Assembly (NCBI GenBank): GCA_026874595.1
Contig: CM049320.1
Coordinates: 19,415,714-19,479,713 of the forward strand
Origin: Sipunculus nudus
Taxonomy: Eukaryota; Annelida; Sipuncula; Golfingiida; Sipunculidae
Direction of reading: 5' to 3'
Length of the DNA: 64,000 nt
Part shown: one piece after another, positions 1-14,800 of the stretch
Position numbering within the stretch: the stretch's first letter is position 1
How the letters are laid out: each line of letters opens with the position of its first letter
Notes under the pieces: model-generated
Seen by the model: the letters and a program-made list of their open reading frames with translations, nothing else
Databases searched by the model: none
What the model was told of the DNA's origin: nothing
Program-made: the position numbers and the translations under genes

Positions 1-2487
1 AACATATGTTCAATTATTTTTTTATGCCTGTGACTGTATGCTAATCTACAAATTACAAATATGTATGCATCTATTTTTTCATTACAACTTACACAAATTT
101 AGTTTGTAACTCATTATATAAAAAGTATATCTGTTTGATTTGTGAAAAATATCACTATATGTATTTCCTCAATTCTCTAAGGGCAATAAAGAATTATAAA
201 AATATGAAAAAGATGAATTGATACACTTGGTTCAAATACAAATGACAGGAAGTGAACAGAGACAGAATTTAAATAAAAATATAACTGTGAATTATTTATC
301 ATCTTAATGCAGTAGTTACAAATTGTGTATATTGAATCGATATTCATGATCGATGAGGCGTAATATATTTAATTCATTACATAATACACATTTTCTTTTC
401 ATTTCAAATTTTATTATCACACATCATTTACTTACCATGCATTTACAATACAACAATACAAAACACAAGAAACGAGTCTAAAATAGAACATGAACTCGGT
501 AAGTCTATGCATTTTTCGCCAATCATTATATACAAGATTTAAGTTGATTTCTGTAAGATATAACTTAAGTTCATATGTACACTGTCCTCAGGCAGGGTCG
601 CACGCGTTTTTGCAAGATCGTTAACAGTGGAAATCTGCGTGCATGTGTGCTTGCACGCATGCGTGCACCCGTTTTAGTAATATACGACGACCTAGACTAT
701 GACGTATGGGAAATCCCCTAAGAGTTGTCCAGGAAAGTCCTCCTGTCAACCACCAGTACTGTGATGTGAAGAACAGTAACTCTTTGACCTTCTCAGGTGT
801 CGCCAGTAATAGAAGGTATGGGCATCAGACAGTATACATGCAGTTCTAATTACTAAAGTCCAACGTTTTCCCTTTTCCATCATAAACTGGGCGGCTAGGG
901 TGTCAGTATGATCAGTGTCACCGCACTGTCCAATATGCCAGCACTAAGTTGGCAACAGCCTCACTCTATACTCCAAGAACCACTGACACTGACTAAGAAC
1001 AGTCATTCTCCACACTTGATATCTGTCCATGAAGTTCCATGATTGATCTCAAGCACACATTCGTGCGCACTGCACGTTTTCAAGCTGAAATCAAGCCGTT
1101 TCGCCTGAGAAGCCTAACTTGCGTACTATTACCCATTAAGTAAATAAATTAATGGAGCAAGTAATGAGGATAGCTCTAGTATGCTTCGGCAACATCCATT
1201 TAAAATGTAACCAACAAAAGGTATTTGTCCCTGAAACAAATTTATATATTGATAAACCTGACTGTTGATCTATTTTACCTCTGTTATACCTGTGACGCGG
1301 TATTGTAAATATAAATAAACACCTTTATTCACACACTATGCGTATCATACCTTATACACATGAAGACATCAAATAACCCCTACATATTAACATTTATACA
1401 GGTGTTTAGACTCCATTAGGACAAAACTAACTGCCAAATGATAATTTGTCAAAAAGTTTTGCAGAAAGAAATGGTGATATTGCTACTTTTCTACGGAGCT
1501 TTCATTATATATTCAAGTTGTCACATAGCACTACCTCATTTTCCTTGCAGTATGTGCCCATACTTTTGGACATGCTGAATAAAGCGGTGTCAACCATTTC
1601 TCTTTTCCTGTGTATGTGTTCATGCTAGGCAGCACCGGGCAGGTGCCCATGCAGTGTTTCTTGGCGCCTGGGACATGACTGGAAGGTGTCAATGCCTGGC
1701 GGACAGTAATTTTTTTAAGACATAAAAAAATACATGTGTGTACCCTTACCTCACAATGTATTACCTGTATTTATAGAATGCAGTGGCAAAAAGGTTAGTG
1801 TCACTTGCAAGGACTGTCTTTTGGCACTCAAATTATACTGGGCACATCCCTGTTTTTCCACAAGATTATTTTTTTTATGAGAAAAATGATTTCCATTCAG
1901 ATTTGCTGTGACAGTAGCAGAGACTTATATGCCAGGGGGAATCTTCACATATTGTTGTTAAATTCAAGATGTCTCCTAAACATAGCATTACTGCTGCAAA
2001 ATGCTGCTACTGTTGCCCTGTTTGTCACATATATGTGTAATTTTCAATTGCAGCATCACAGCTGTTTGTTCTAGTTGGAAAGAATGTAGAGATCTGGCAA
2101 TAGTATTTATACAGAGAAAAATTATATTTTCTGCTTTTGTGGAAACTGTCATCTTTGAAGTTAAAACTTATCAAGTATAAATTAATTACAAATTCCTGAC
2201 ACAACTGAGGGGTCCAACTGTTTGTGTTACATAAGTGAGAAGTAATTCAAATTTGTTGTAGAATCTCTCACAAAAGTCCTGTATGATAGGTCCAGGTCCC
2301 CGACTGACTTAAATGGTACATGTAGCACAGTGTGAGCCCATGTATCAGAATGAAGTCCCTTCCCCCCCCCCCCCTTCCCCCCCCCCCCTTTATCTACAGA
2401 TCATGGACATATTTTTAGTTGCTTACTTGCATTGGTTGTAGACATAAATTGTGTAAGTAGCTCAGTAAAGTGAAACTCAATTTACAG
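1..2487. other. Upstream flank of the caspase gene, no gene recognised
   Basis: I find no coding exon with protein-like composition here; the short open frames are hydrophobic and low in complexity. A poly-C tract split by two T lies at 2362-2388. A 5' untranslated exon and promoter for the caspase gene probably lie in this stretch, because the first coding exon starts behind a splice acceptor (tttacag, ending at 2487). I cannot place them. Confidence 0.5.
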
Positions 2488-5400
2488 GTATGTTCCATGG
2501 ATGAGCTGTAATGAAGAATGGCTGAGAATCACAAGAAAACACTAATCAAGAACCTAGTGTTTATTGTACAAAATGTAGACCTGATCAACACATTCTTGTG
2601 GGACGCCCTGGTCAGTGAGGGGGTCATATCAAACATACAAGTGGAGAGTATTAAGGTATGTTCATCAGATGTAGGCTTTGTCAAAAGTACCTTAATAGAA
2701 CTTGTAATATTTATATGAAATTCAAAAGCAATGGTTTAAGACACAATATAGTTGAGCCCCATGATAACGACCACCCTGGGGATTGAGTAAGGTGGTCATA
2801 ATTTTGGGGTGGTTGTATTTGTGAAATTCTTACCCTGGTCGAATTTCCAAGATTGCATATAACACACTGATGTTTAATGTGTGTCAGTGTGTATCAATTG
2901 CATATCTTTAATGTTTATCATAAAATGTTTTATTTTGCAGAGGTCTCCTAATTAGGAATTTGTGGTGTGTCATTGAAATAAAACAAAATTGCTATAAAAT
3001 ATTTATTCATGGCAAAAATAAATATACATGTACATATGTAATGCCTGATGACTAACAGATAATTTCACTATAGGCAATATGAAAACAACGTACTGAATAC
3101 ATATCGAACATTATAATAACGTGGCAGAATACATGTACTACAGACATGTGGAACTTAAAATGTTGAAAGCACTATGTACAGAATATCAGTGGATGTTAAT
3201 TCTTTAAAGAAAACGTGTGCGATTTGCCCCAATGCAAGCTTTATAAATACATTTTACTGACTGCCCAATGCTCAGTGTAAGTAAGGAAATCTGCCATTAT
3301 TCTGAATTCAGGGATTGTCGTAATTTTGAGTCATTTATAAATATTTATATATAACACTAAAATATATTCAGGACCAAAAAAAGTGGTGGCAATTGTGGGG
3401 TGGTTGCAAGACAGAGTTTCAATGTGTTTGTTTTTAGCCCAGCTGACCATAGGTTATCTGAGCTTTAGCGATTGCCCTTTGTCTGCTGTGCATCCATTAA
3501 AATCCGTCCATTAAAAGGGCACAAATCATATTGATTTGAACTAGAAACTTTTACCTTGACATCATGGTAGCAGTAACTCCTTGGTTTATCTCCTCTCATA
3601 CCAAAAAGTAGGTCACTATGATGTAGATACTGCAAGTTACACCTTTTTAGGTGTGATTTAGCACTTGAAAAATCAGACCTGTGTCAGTGCTATGTGCTGC
3701 AAAACAGACATTTTAATAAAAATAAAAGCAAAAATAAAATAGTTGGCAACATCTGCAATGTAACATTGTTACCATGAAAAACATGATGGAATTGGCTCAG
3801 TCAGTGATTCAGAATTGTTGTGGACACAGTTGCAAAATTTTAACCTTTTTGCCTGATGATGTATCAAATTCATACATTTAGATAAATCATCTCAGTAATA
3901 ATTGTATTGATCTTTCTGAAATATGGTAAGCATATTGATCATGGATGGCCCTTTGTGCTGTGGAAGACTGCTGGCACCACCTATATATTCCTTATTTTCA
4001 CACATTTTTATACACCTGTCATATGATGAGAATATTATGGTATACCCACTGTCTGTTAGTCCATCTATTAAACTTTAGTGTTGCCACGATAACTTACCGG
4101 GGCTTTGATGGATTGTCATGAAACTCACCATAACTACTTACCAACAGATTATATCACCCAAGTTCAATTATGAGCAACATCCCCACATATTTAATAAGAT
4201 CATGGGTCACTAGTCTACTTTGTGGTGTCTCCGTGATAACTTATGAAGAACTGAAGGATTTTGATAAAACTCAACAGAAAAGTTATTCAACAAAATATTT
4301 TGCCTAAGTTCAATTTCCAGCAAAATCCATGCATATTTAATTAGGTCAGAGGTCACAACACTTTGGAGGCACCTTGGTGACTTACCCAAAATCCTATGGA
4401 TTTTCATGAAACTCATACATATTTACCAACAGTTTTCTCACCTGAATAACCTTCTCATCAAAATTCACACATATTTAATGAGGTCAGAGGTCACCAGATA
4501 CACGACGGGTGTATTATGCATGTTTGTGGTGCTCATGTTAATTATATTTTTCAGACATAAAAAACAAGCTTGACATGTCGTAATAAGAGGTCAGCATTCA
4601 TATTCTATGCATTGTATGCACACATTAAAAGAATATGCATAATTGATTTACACATATATATATCTATCACTATGCAAAGTTTGAAGATAAATTTATTCAT
4701 AAATTGCCGCAGCCTCATCTGCTAAAATGATAGCAATCTTAAGTTGATAGAATTTCTCCATTTCATGGATCAACTGAGTGTCATAACAACTGGGTCATTT
4801 TTTTTTTCAGTTGATTCTGAATTGATAGGCAAATTGTATATTTATTGTTAATTTTAATAAATAATTGTGCCCATGACATCAATTTTTTGTCTCTGCCCTA
4901 AAAAGAGATTGATCAAATTGCAATTGGGTCTGATAGTACATATGTCTGTCTTTCTGGATCTGTAACTCAAAAACTACAGTTTTTTCCACTAGGAATTTCT
5001 AGACATGTAGGGAAGGTCTCTGCAATATCTCTTTTCTCTGCAAACTTAAAGATTGGTTGGATCTATAAATTCATATAAAAAAAAAACATTTAATTGTAGT
5101 TCACTATTCTCTCCCTAGATGGTGCCAAAAGCAGAGCCTTTTAAAGCTGACAACAACAACCACCATTCCTACCAGGACCCCCCCCCCCTCTGCAAAAACC
5201 CCCAGAACGAATTACATTTTCATCATTGTGCCCCTAAGCCCATGAGATATTAACAAACATGCATTTTTTAGCTCAGCTGACTTTCAGTCATGCTGGGCTA
5301 TAGTGATGGGTCTTTGTCCGTCGTTCTTCCGTCTGTCCTCCGGCTGTCCGCTGTTAGCAGGGCACAAATCGTAACCGTAGGGGCTAGGGCCATGAACCCT

Positions 5401-8137
5401 ATGCAGAGGTTCTAAAAAGATCTCCTTGAAAACCTGAAATTAGGTCACTGCAACCTATATTCTCGAAGTTATGGGGTGTGTTTGCACCCCCCAGAAATAA
5501 TTCTTTTAGCCAAAATTTTCATCCCAAACCTTCCATCTTTCACATACAGCTCACCTACCAACAGGGGAAGAACTATAATTATTTTGAGGTCACAAGGTCC
5601 AAGGTCAAGGTCACAGAACCAAATTCTTTGAAAAGCCTGTGGATGCATTTTAAGCCAAACCTTTCATCCCAATTCTTTGATCTTTCACATATAGCTCACC
5701 TACTAAGTGGGAGAAGAATCCTATAGATGTTGAGGTCACAAGGTCAAAGGTCAGGGTCACAGGATCCACTTATTTGAAAAGGTTGTGGACACATTTCAAG
5801 CTAGACCTTTCATTCAAAACTTTTCAGCACTGATATCTCTTCTCTGCCAACAGGGGAAAAGACCTGTTGATTTTGAGGTCAAAGGTCAAGTTCACAGCAC
5901 CCTCCTCTTGCGAGGAGTAATTTTCAGGCAAACTTTTCAATCTATACTTTCCATCTGTCATATATGGCTTACCTACCAATAGGGGAAGAAGCCTATTGAT
6001 GTTTAGTTCAAAAGGTCAAAGGTCAAGATCACAATATTGTTCTCAATATTTCAAGTGAATTTGTTCAACCCAAACCTTCATTCTTTCACATATGCCACAT
6101 CTATGTATCACTCAATGTGATTCAAACTTCATATTTATGGGTCTTTTTGCATGAAGAAATAACTAATTGATTTTGAGGTCAGCTGGTCAGGAGGTTAAAG
6201 GTTGCAGGTCTTAGTTATTCATTCACTGGTTGCCAAGTAATTACACCCGGCCAGATGTAAGTGGTTAGTAGTTACCCATCATTTAGAAAGAATCCAGTTG
6301 ATATGTGGGCAAAGGCCAAGGTCATAGGTCAGATCAACTTATCTTGTAGACCATCTCTGTTTTTCTTGTATATATAAGCTTGCACTCCAGCTGGTACATC
6401 TCACCCTGTGGCTGTAATTGTGAGTGACACTGGTGACATATGACTCCCTTTTGTATCAGGCTATTAAGTGATAAGGCTGAGTGATAAGTACCTCATTACT
6501 GCATAACAAAACACTGTTGCTGGAATACTTCAGCCAGGCATTAACACTATGAGAGTATAGAATTAAGGTTTAGCTACTGATTTATAAGATGATGGGAACA
6601 TTTTGCAGTTTATTTTATGGAATCATAGCAATAAACTTAGTTTCCTAGATATCTGAATATTTTTATATAAATCACCACATATAAAAGCAAGTGTTTGTTC
6701 TCATAATATGTGGATGTGTACTTGATTTAGGATGGCTTTATTTTATTACAAGACTCTTAGTCATGCTTTCTGCATTTCTTTTCTTTCAGGTTTTGCAGTT
6801 TACCAACCCTGCTGACCCCATTGAAAAGCAGAGTGATAATAAAAAATACTGGACCTACACTTTTACATTTGCATATCTATAAATCTGAAATGAGCGCCTG
6901 AACATGCCTTTTGAATTGTTTTGGACATTCATTACTGTAACATCATTTGGAGAATTTGCCCCAAGTTTGGTCTCTTATTGGAGGATGTGTGATATCAAAT
7001 GTCAGACTTGTCAGAAATCCATTATGTCTGCCAGTTAGCCACCTTAGAAATCCTTTTTTCAGTGCAGTTTCAGTAATTTTCCTTCAATGTTTGTCCGATT
7101 TAGAGAATGGTTGTTGTGTGATTTCAGACCTGTCAGAAGTCCAAAATGGCCACCAGGCAACCATCTTTAAATTCCTTTTGATCATATCATCTAAAGAACT
7201 GTTAAAGTGAAGGCAGTCGGACGTATATTAATGTAATCTTGCAAAGGATTGGGTCAAATATTTCTTAATAAATATTATCATCATATATGAAAGTGCAGTA
7301 CAGTTGGCTTGTATTGAATAAAAATTGATACAGAAGCACCTGTTTCTCAATAATTCTTGCATGGATTTCCTTGATTTTTTGCTATATATTTTGATCTTAT
7401 ATTTGCCCTTTGTGGTGTTCCTTTTGAGACTGACAGGTATCAAGTAAGCTATGGGAATAGTTCTGGATACCTTAACAATCATACATTTTCCTCAGACCAT
7501 CAATTCACTGTGTTTTAACCAGACATAGGTGATATATATTTCTGTTGTCGTAGAAAATTTCAACAAATTGGCAAATTGGTTCTTCAAAATTTGACTGGAA
7601 GTTGTGAATCTCAGCCCATGATGTCACAGGTCATGCTTGGCAGCTGAGCGTCATGACCCATGGGTCACTTGTTTAATACACATCGTGTAGTTAGGTAAAT
7701 TTCATGCCACCACAGATCAATTGTTTGTGTAACCAGCATGAGACATCATGCAACTGAGCATCATTACCCATGGGCCACTTTATAGGCATGAATGTGGTAT
7801 TTGCAAACATGTATCTTTTGAACCTTTTTACATATGATACAAATATATGTATTTCATATCTTCACAGTGCAGGCATTTTAGCAACCACCAGCAGGTGTCA
7901 GCACTCATCAGCCATCTGGAGAGGCGGCCGTACTCTGACTTCCGGCAGTTCCTAGCAATACTAAGAGAATATGATCATGAACATGTAGCCGACAGACTTT
8001 CAGGTTTGTGTGTGATAATGTGACTAAAAGAAAAGTGAATGAGTAGTTCATTCAAGTTAATTGGCTAAATGAATATACAGCCATATTGTCCACAGACTTA
8101 GAAGTTCAGAATTCCTTATATTAAATTCACCTAAGTC

Positions 8138-8177
<40 letters not shown>

Positions 8178-8273
8178 GTATGAATAGCCATGCTGGTTCA
8201 TTGTTTTATAGATGGAAAGGGTATACACAGAAAAGTGGTTCACTGCCAGGGTGGTCGTAATTGTGGGGTTCCA

Positions 8274-8362
<89 letters not shown>

Positions 8363-8848
8363 TGAATGAATGAATGAATGATGAATGACAGTAGAGATTA
8401 CATTCTAGAAGTAGAGATCATTATTGGGATCTCCACTGCATTTGGTCTAGTGGAAATCACAATTGTAATATCAGCTAAGAGAATTTCCAATCTTGCTAGG
8501 ACAATTTCCAATGCTACTAGGTTAATTTGAAATCCTTCTAGGAGAAAATCATATCAGAATTAGTCTGAATGAATGACAAGATTTTCATAATATATTCATT
8601 TAGCATATTCAAACAAATTATATTTTGGAATGTATATTACATTTAAATGTATGAACACCTTATCACTATTCAATCACAATTCATTGATTTTTTTTCTTAA
8701 AATACTTAATTATAAATAAATATTGGCTTTTAGCAGGATTTTAATTTCTCCCAGTAGAGTTTACAATTGTAATTTCTATTAGACTCTTCCCCATTGTGAT
8801 CTCTCCTGGTGGAATTTTAATCTTTCTTGATTCTCTACTTTGCCATAT

Positions 8849-8882
<34 letters not shown>

Positions 8883-11800
8883 TTATATTGTTATGGGGTG
8901 ACATTAAAGCAGACTGAACTGTCTCGCTAGTAAATCTTGCTGGAACACCAGACATGTGGTTCAAATTCCTGATCAGCCCAATATTTTGCCCTGAGCAATT
9001 TGTCTTCATAACAAATGGTGGCTCGTCCGGGTTGATGGCAAACTTTGTGGCTCGAAGAATGGTAGTTTGAAGTAATAGAGTAATTGCTGCCACCTATTTG
9101 AGGCTGGTTCACCAAAAGTGTGACTCCTGGGATAGTTAATCTTGTTCTTATAGCAGAAGGCTCTTAAAAGGGGGTGTGTTATGGGGTGACATAAATGCGG
9201 ACCGAACTGTCTTGCTAGTAAAGCTAGTGAAGCTAGTGAAGCTGGACATGTGTGCCACCAACGTGGGTTCGAATCCTGGTTCAGCCCAATATTTTCCCCT
9301 GAACAATTTGTCTTTGTAACAATATATGTATATATTCTTATTTACTTTTTACCAGAACTGATGTTAATTTATGCCAGCAAGTCAATGCTGAAGAATATTT
9401 ACAAAATCACAAAAGGAAGTTGTGAAGATGACAGTGCACTAAGGGCATCAAAGTGAAATGTAGTCAGAGGAGAAGGTCAATTATATATTAAATTGAGAGT
9501 TTTCCATTAAATGCACTTATTATTTGATGCATTGTTTCAACTCTTATTGAAAGCACCAATTATTGGATTATTTATGTAGTCTGTCCTGATGATTAAATTA
9601 TTTATTTAAGATGATAAATAAGTGATATTATTGGTAAAATTATGTTATATCACCACTGTGCAGGTTATGGTGCTACAGAACATATTCTTTACTTATTGCA
9701 GGACAATCCCCTGCTCAGACTTCCCCACCACCTACAGCTTCAACCCTACCACCAGTACCCCTTGGTAAGTAATGTAACTTCCTGGGTTCAGTGGTCCGGG
9801 TATTAATAAGACATATAGTCTTATACAAAGTGTTACGCTGCTTTTTATACGCCTGTCTTATGACAGGAGTGTTATGGTATACCCACGTCTGTCCGTCCTT
9901 TAACTTTTAGTGTCACCACAATATCTTACCGGGGCTTTGATGGATTTTTTGCGAAACCACCATATTATCTCACCTGAGTTTGATTGTTTGCAAAATCCAC
10001 ACATATTTGTATTGTCGCAATGTTAATCAATAAAATCTTGCCAAAATTTGAATTCCAGTGAAATCCATGCATATTTAATGAGGTCAGAGGTCACCACACT
10101 TTGGAGGCACCCTTGGTGACTTACCAAAAATCCTATGGATTTTTATCAAACTCATTACACATATTTACCAATAGAGTTTCTCACCTGAATTACTTACTTA
10201 TCAAAATTTATGCATATTTTATGAGGTCAGACGTCACCAGATACAGCATATTATGCACATTTGAGGTCCTCTTGATTAGTAGTCATTTGGTGCTCTACCT
10301 CTGGGATTTCTACTAGACTCATCCCCAATGTTGTCACTCCAGGTGAAATTTCCAATCCTACTGGATTGTAATCTCTACATATACACAGTGAAACCTTGTT
10401 GTGTCGAAGTCGAAGGGACCCTCAGTAAACTTCAACACATCTAAGATTCAACACAAGCGGGTTTTATTTGGTAATCATTTAACTGGACAATCTCCTGCTC
10501 AGACTTCGCCACCACCTACAGCTTCAACCCTACCACCAGTACCCCAGGGTAAATAATGTAACTTCCTGGGTTCAGTGGTCTGGGTATTAATTAGACATAT
10601 AGTCTTATACAAAGTGTTATGCTACTTTTTATAGGCCCTCCCGACGTCTTATGATAGAAGTGTTATGGTAAACCCACTGTCCGTTTGTCCTATAACTTTT
10701 AGTGTCACCACAATATCTTACCGGGGCTTTGATGGATTTTTTGCGAAACCACCATATTATCTCACCTGAGTTTGATTGTTTGCAAAATTCACACATATTT
10801 GTATTGTCGCAATGTTAATCAATAAAAATATTTTGCCTAAGTTTGAATTCCAGTGAAATCCATGCATATTTAATGAGGTCCGAGGTCACCAGATACAACA
10901 TATTATGCACATTTGAGGTCCTCTTGTTTTGTAGTCATTTGGTGTTCTACCTCTGATTACTCTATCTCTGATTTACTGGATCCTTCAAAATGTTGATGCC
11001 TGTTGCACACAAGCAAGACTGACTGGATTTTATGTCATGGATTTATCCCACTGAGAAAACAAAGCAACAAGCAATTAAAATTTGAAATCCATCAAAACAA
11101 CCTAAAATGCTGTCTATAATACAAATGATTATCATTAATATTAAGTCAAATCAAGGTATACTGCCAGTCCTCAGGTAAGTGCCTACTTATGGAGACAGAA
11201 AGTTGCTATGGCTACTATAAGCCTTGCTTATGCTAAATTTATTCTTCTTCATCTCCTGTTCGGGACTCTACCACCCATTAACCCCTTTCCCAGGTTGGGT
11301 AACCTGTTGAAAGAGTCCAGTATATATGTAGGGGTGTATATGTGTAAGGGCAGATGGAATATCCTAAATTGGCCCTTGGTTCAATTCCTTGTAAATGTGA
11401 ACTATTTCATTTCATACCAATTCTTTTATACATATCCCGGTATGTATATACTCTACAATTTGACATGGACCATATTCTGAGGTAAAGGACTTTATCATAG
11501 ACATTTTAGCGAAGCTTTGAGCTCATGCGATGGTGCGACATTGTGTGTCGTGTGTCGTGCGTCATGCGTCGTCTGTACGTTAACCATAGCTATTTCAAAA
11601 ACGGCAGAAGCTAGCATCACCTAATTTTTTTGCAAATAATCAGTCAACTGAAAAACTCTATCGGATTTTGTTTATTTTTTTTTGCTGACTGCATTTCTCA
11701 GATTTTATAGGGAAAAAGCTAAAAAAGCTTTAAAAATCTTCTTCTCCAAAACTGTCCAGCCAAATTGTCCAATATTTCACAGAAATGATCCCTGGAACAA

Positions 11801-14800
11801 TCAATCCCAAGTTTGTACGAATGGTTCCAGTTCGGAGATTTTTGGCCAAGTTACAGAAGGTTGAACTTAGTCATCTGCCCAAAAAGCACACTAAAATTAA
11901 AATCTCAGAAACGGCAAGAGCTATAATCACTAAATTTTATACCAATGTTTGTCGCATATGTCATATCTGAAATTGAGGTAATGGTGGTGCTACCTACATT
12001 GATGTGTTTTTTTACAAGCGAAAATGTAATTTTAAACTCTTCTAGCTTATACACTGATTTATGATTAAACTGTTAAGCTGATTGGTTTAAACTTTACAAG
12101 AATTATTCTATGGTAGGGTTCTGCCAGTTTTATAAGAATAGATTGGGTAAATACAGCTTTAAAAAAGCATTGTAGCCAATTGAAAAAGGCTTTCTGTGTT
12201 TGAAAACAGATTTGACAACATGCTGAGTTTCAGCAGCCAAGTCAAGAGGTTACTCAGTACAAACAGGTGGGGTCCAAACATCACCATGGCAACTGATCTG
12301 GCTCTAGCAGGTGTCTAGACAATGTGTCTAGACATCTAGACACAGCGTCTAGATGTCTTAACACAATGTCTAGATGCAGAATTCCCAGATTATTGGAACT
12401 ATATCTTTCAACTGTTTGAAAAAACATTTTAACCAAATCAGGTTTATCATCAGGTCACATGTAAACTGCTGCTCCCTCATTTTTGGTTGACCTCTGACCT
12501 TTCCTTGCTGCCCAGCGTCCATTTGTGTGTCTGTTTTCACACATAAACCCACATGTGTATAAATCTCACATAGCTCTTCATCATAGGCAAAACTGGTGGT
12601 GCTACCTGCAACCACTTATGAACAGTGTCCATCTGTTTATCTGCCTTGGGATAAAACACTCATATCTTAGAAGTGGTTTGACTTATCCACCTGAAATTTT
12701 TACAGGTTTATATATCCTGGACAGCTTTCTTGATTGTATGACAGGTGGCGCCACCTACATTCACGTTTACTCTGCAGACATCCAAGCTCATATCTCAGGA
12801 ACCTTTGACCGATTGGGCCAAAATTGTGCTTGTGTATAGATCTCATATAGCTCTTCATCATAGGCAAAACTGGTGGTGCCACCTGCAACCATTTATGCAC
12901 AGCGTCCATCTGTTCATCTGCATTGGGATAAAATCACTCATATCTCAGCAGTGGTTTGACTTATCCACCTGAAATTTTGCAGGTTTATACATCATGGACA
13001 ATTTTCTCGATTTTATGACAGGTGGCACCACCTACATTCACGTTTACGCTGCAGACATCCATGCTAATATGCAACACACCTCACTCTATTCCGCTTGCCA
13101 CTTAATCCATGCCTCACTTCACCCGTCCCACTCTGATTTTTGCGGATACACAGAGTCGCTTGTCCACTACCCATATTCTAGTTTTAAAATGTCCTAGTCT
13201 GATACTTGCAGGTCCGAAACATCCATTTTGCTGAAATCATAATGACTAAGGTAGATATGCAGGACTTAAGAGGATCAATATTAAATTATAAAATAAACCT
13301 CCATTCATACTCCCAAACTTTGCACAGGCTGCATTAGGCCTGTAGGCCTTGTTTATTTTGGGATCATGTAGAATAAATATATAATACTATATTTGTATTT
13401 ATTTGATTGATCTGCAGTTAATGATTATGATATATTAAGTGAACATATGGAAGAAGAATTCATTGTACATGTATTTTTATCTCTCAACAGTGCAACCACT
13501 GACGCCATCTGCGCCACCCCCACAACCAGTCATCCAAGGTAAGACTCCTGTATTTCCTATGTTTTCCTATTATCAAATTGTCTCCTATAATTTTCTGTAT
13601 TAAGACCATAATCTCCTATATTTTCCCATGTGTTTTTTTCCACTGCACAATCATGTTTGTGATATAAGTGTTATTACTGAATAATTATTGTTATTCAAAC
13701 CTGTTATTATTGAACACATTCAGCTCTTGTATATTATTAACTCAGCAAGTGTTGCAGTAATACATGTGCAGCCTTCTTAACCACTTCAACAGACTTTTGG
13801 AATCTGCTTGCAGAACTGATGGTCATGGAAAGTAACAAAGTAAAACATAATTGTGCAGTGAAACTCCTATATTTTCCATATATTTTTTGCTGAAAAATCC
13901 AATAATTCTGACTCAAGTGCTTCTGTAAATTTCTATAATACTTCAGGAGACTGGTGGGAGCCCTTAAAATTAATATAAATATATATAATCTTATGTGTGT
14001 GAATATGTGCAGAGAAATACCACAGTATTCATAGCAGCAGCCTGCCATCCAAAGGTAATTTATCAATTACCTGAAGACGTTTGGGTGGCAGTACAAGCAT
14101 TTGGGTGTGCATCAATGCTAGTACATAACAGTACTTTTTCATTTTCATCTGCTTGTCATACTCATTTTTCCGACGTAAGACAAAAAGTTGACTTGCACAA
14201 GATTATGCAGCAGTTATTAATAAAGAGGCTCATTTACTCAAAAAGTTTGTCTTTGTGTCAGTCATGATGGCTTGGCAGTTTTGTGTTGAACAGTGCCATA
14301 GAGAAGAAAAGAAGTAACTTATGTAATTAATTGTTTGTAACAACATTTTTTCATCATAAGTTAGCAAATATACACAAACATATAAGCCTCTGATGTCAAA
14401 TACTACCACACAGCAAATATTTTGATCTGACCCTTAGAATGGGTGTTCTGTTATGACTTGCACCATGACTCGCAGGCCCTTGTCAGTTATGTTGTCATGG
14501 CTACAGTATTCAGTGCATTATCTGATTCAGGCATTCCAACTTAGATTATGTTTGCCTTACATATGCATTAATATATATTTTAAATTATTTTGAAAGACTT
14601 TGCATTTCTGTATTTTTAAGGTAATATTAAAAAAGTGCCATCTACAAAGCAACATCCCTTGGCATTCAGTAGGATTAATTTACCTACAAATAGCCATTCT
14701 AGCTGGTTGAATAATTTTTGGTCTGTCTTATAGCCTCTATATTGACATTAGGGTATTTAAATTTTATCAATTCCACAAATTGTCACTGACATCTGATTTC

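Larger units (their letters stand above)
2656..7867 (+). other. Caspase intron 1 (about 5.2 kb), repeat-filled
   Basis: It splits the CARD between helix-encoding exons at phase 0 (VESIK | CRHF). It holds only repeats: a 'gaccaccc' element remnant (about 2752-3425), a member of the family beginning 'agcccagctgacc' (from about 3435), a 'ggtcagaggtcac' element (about 4005-4545), a second long repeat from about 5270 with repeated 'aggtcaaaggtcaaggtcac' units, and two repeat ends with 'gaccc/taccc atggg' at about 7650 and 7762. Confidence 0.6.
9765..13490 (+). other. Caspase intron 3 with exon duplication and repeats
   Basis: It contains two copies of the 'ggtcagaggtcacc' repeat, the 784-bp-offset duplication of exon 3, a palindromic 'tctagac' cluster (12310-12376) and members of the 'ctagcatcacc...ggtggcgccacc' repeat family (about 11500-13150). 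No other exon is recognised. Confidence 0.6.

Noticed and set aside
6788-6850. Possible middle CARD exon reading [19 protein letters not shown]
   Set aside because: It has an acceptor, but its only donor (A|GTGATA) gives phase 1, which cannot join any acceptor at 7868-7895 in the CARD frame. Joining 2655 directly to 7868 gives a complete CARD in phase 0.
9016-9033. Endogenous retrovirus, suggested by the primer-site sequence
   Set aside because: The primer-site form is shared by many LTR elements; the internal region is only about 163 bp with no gag, pol or env.
8779-9115. Open frames overlapping the left LTR, primer site and internal region
   Set aside because: Explained by the miniature LTR element and the adjoining (AC)n tract.
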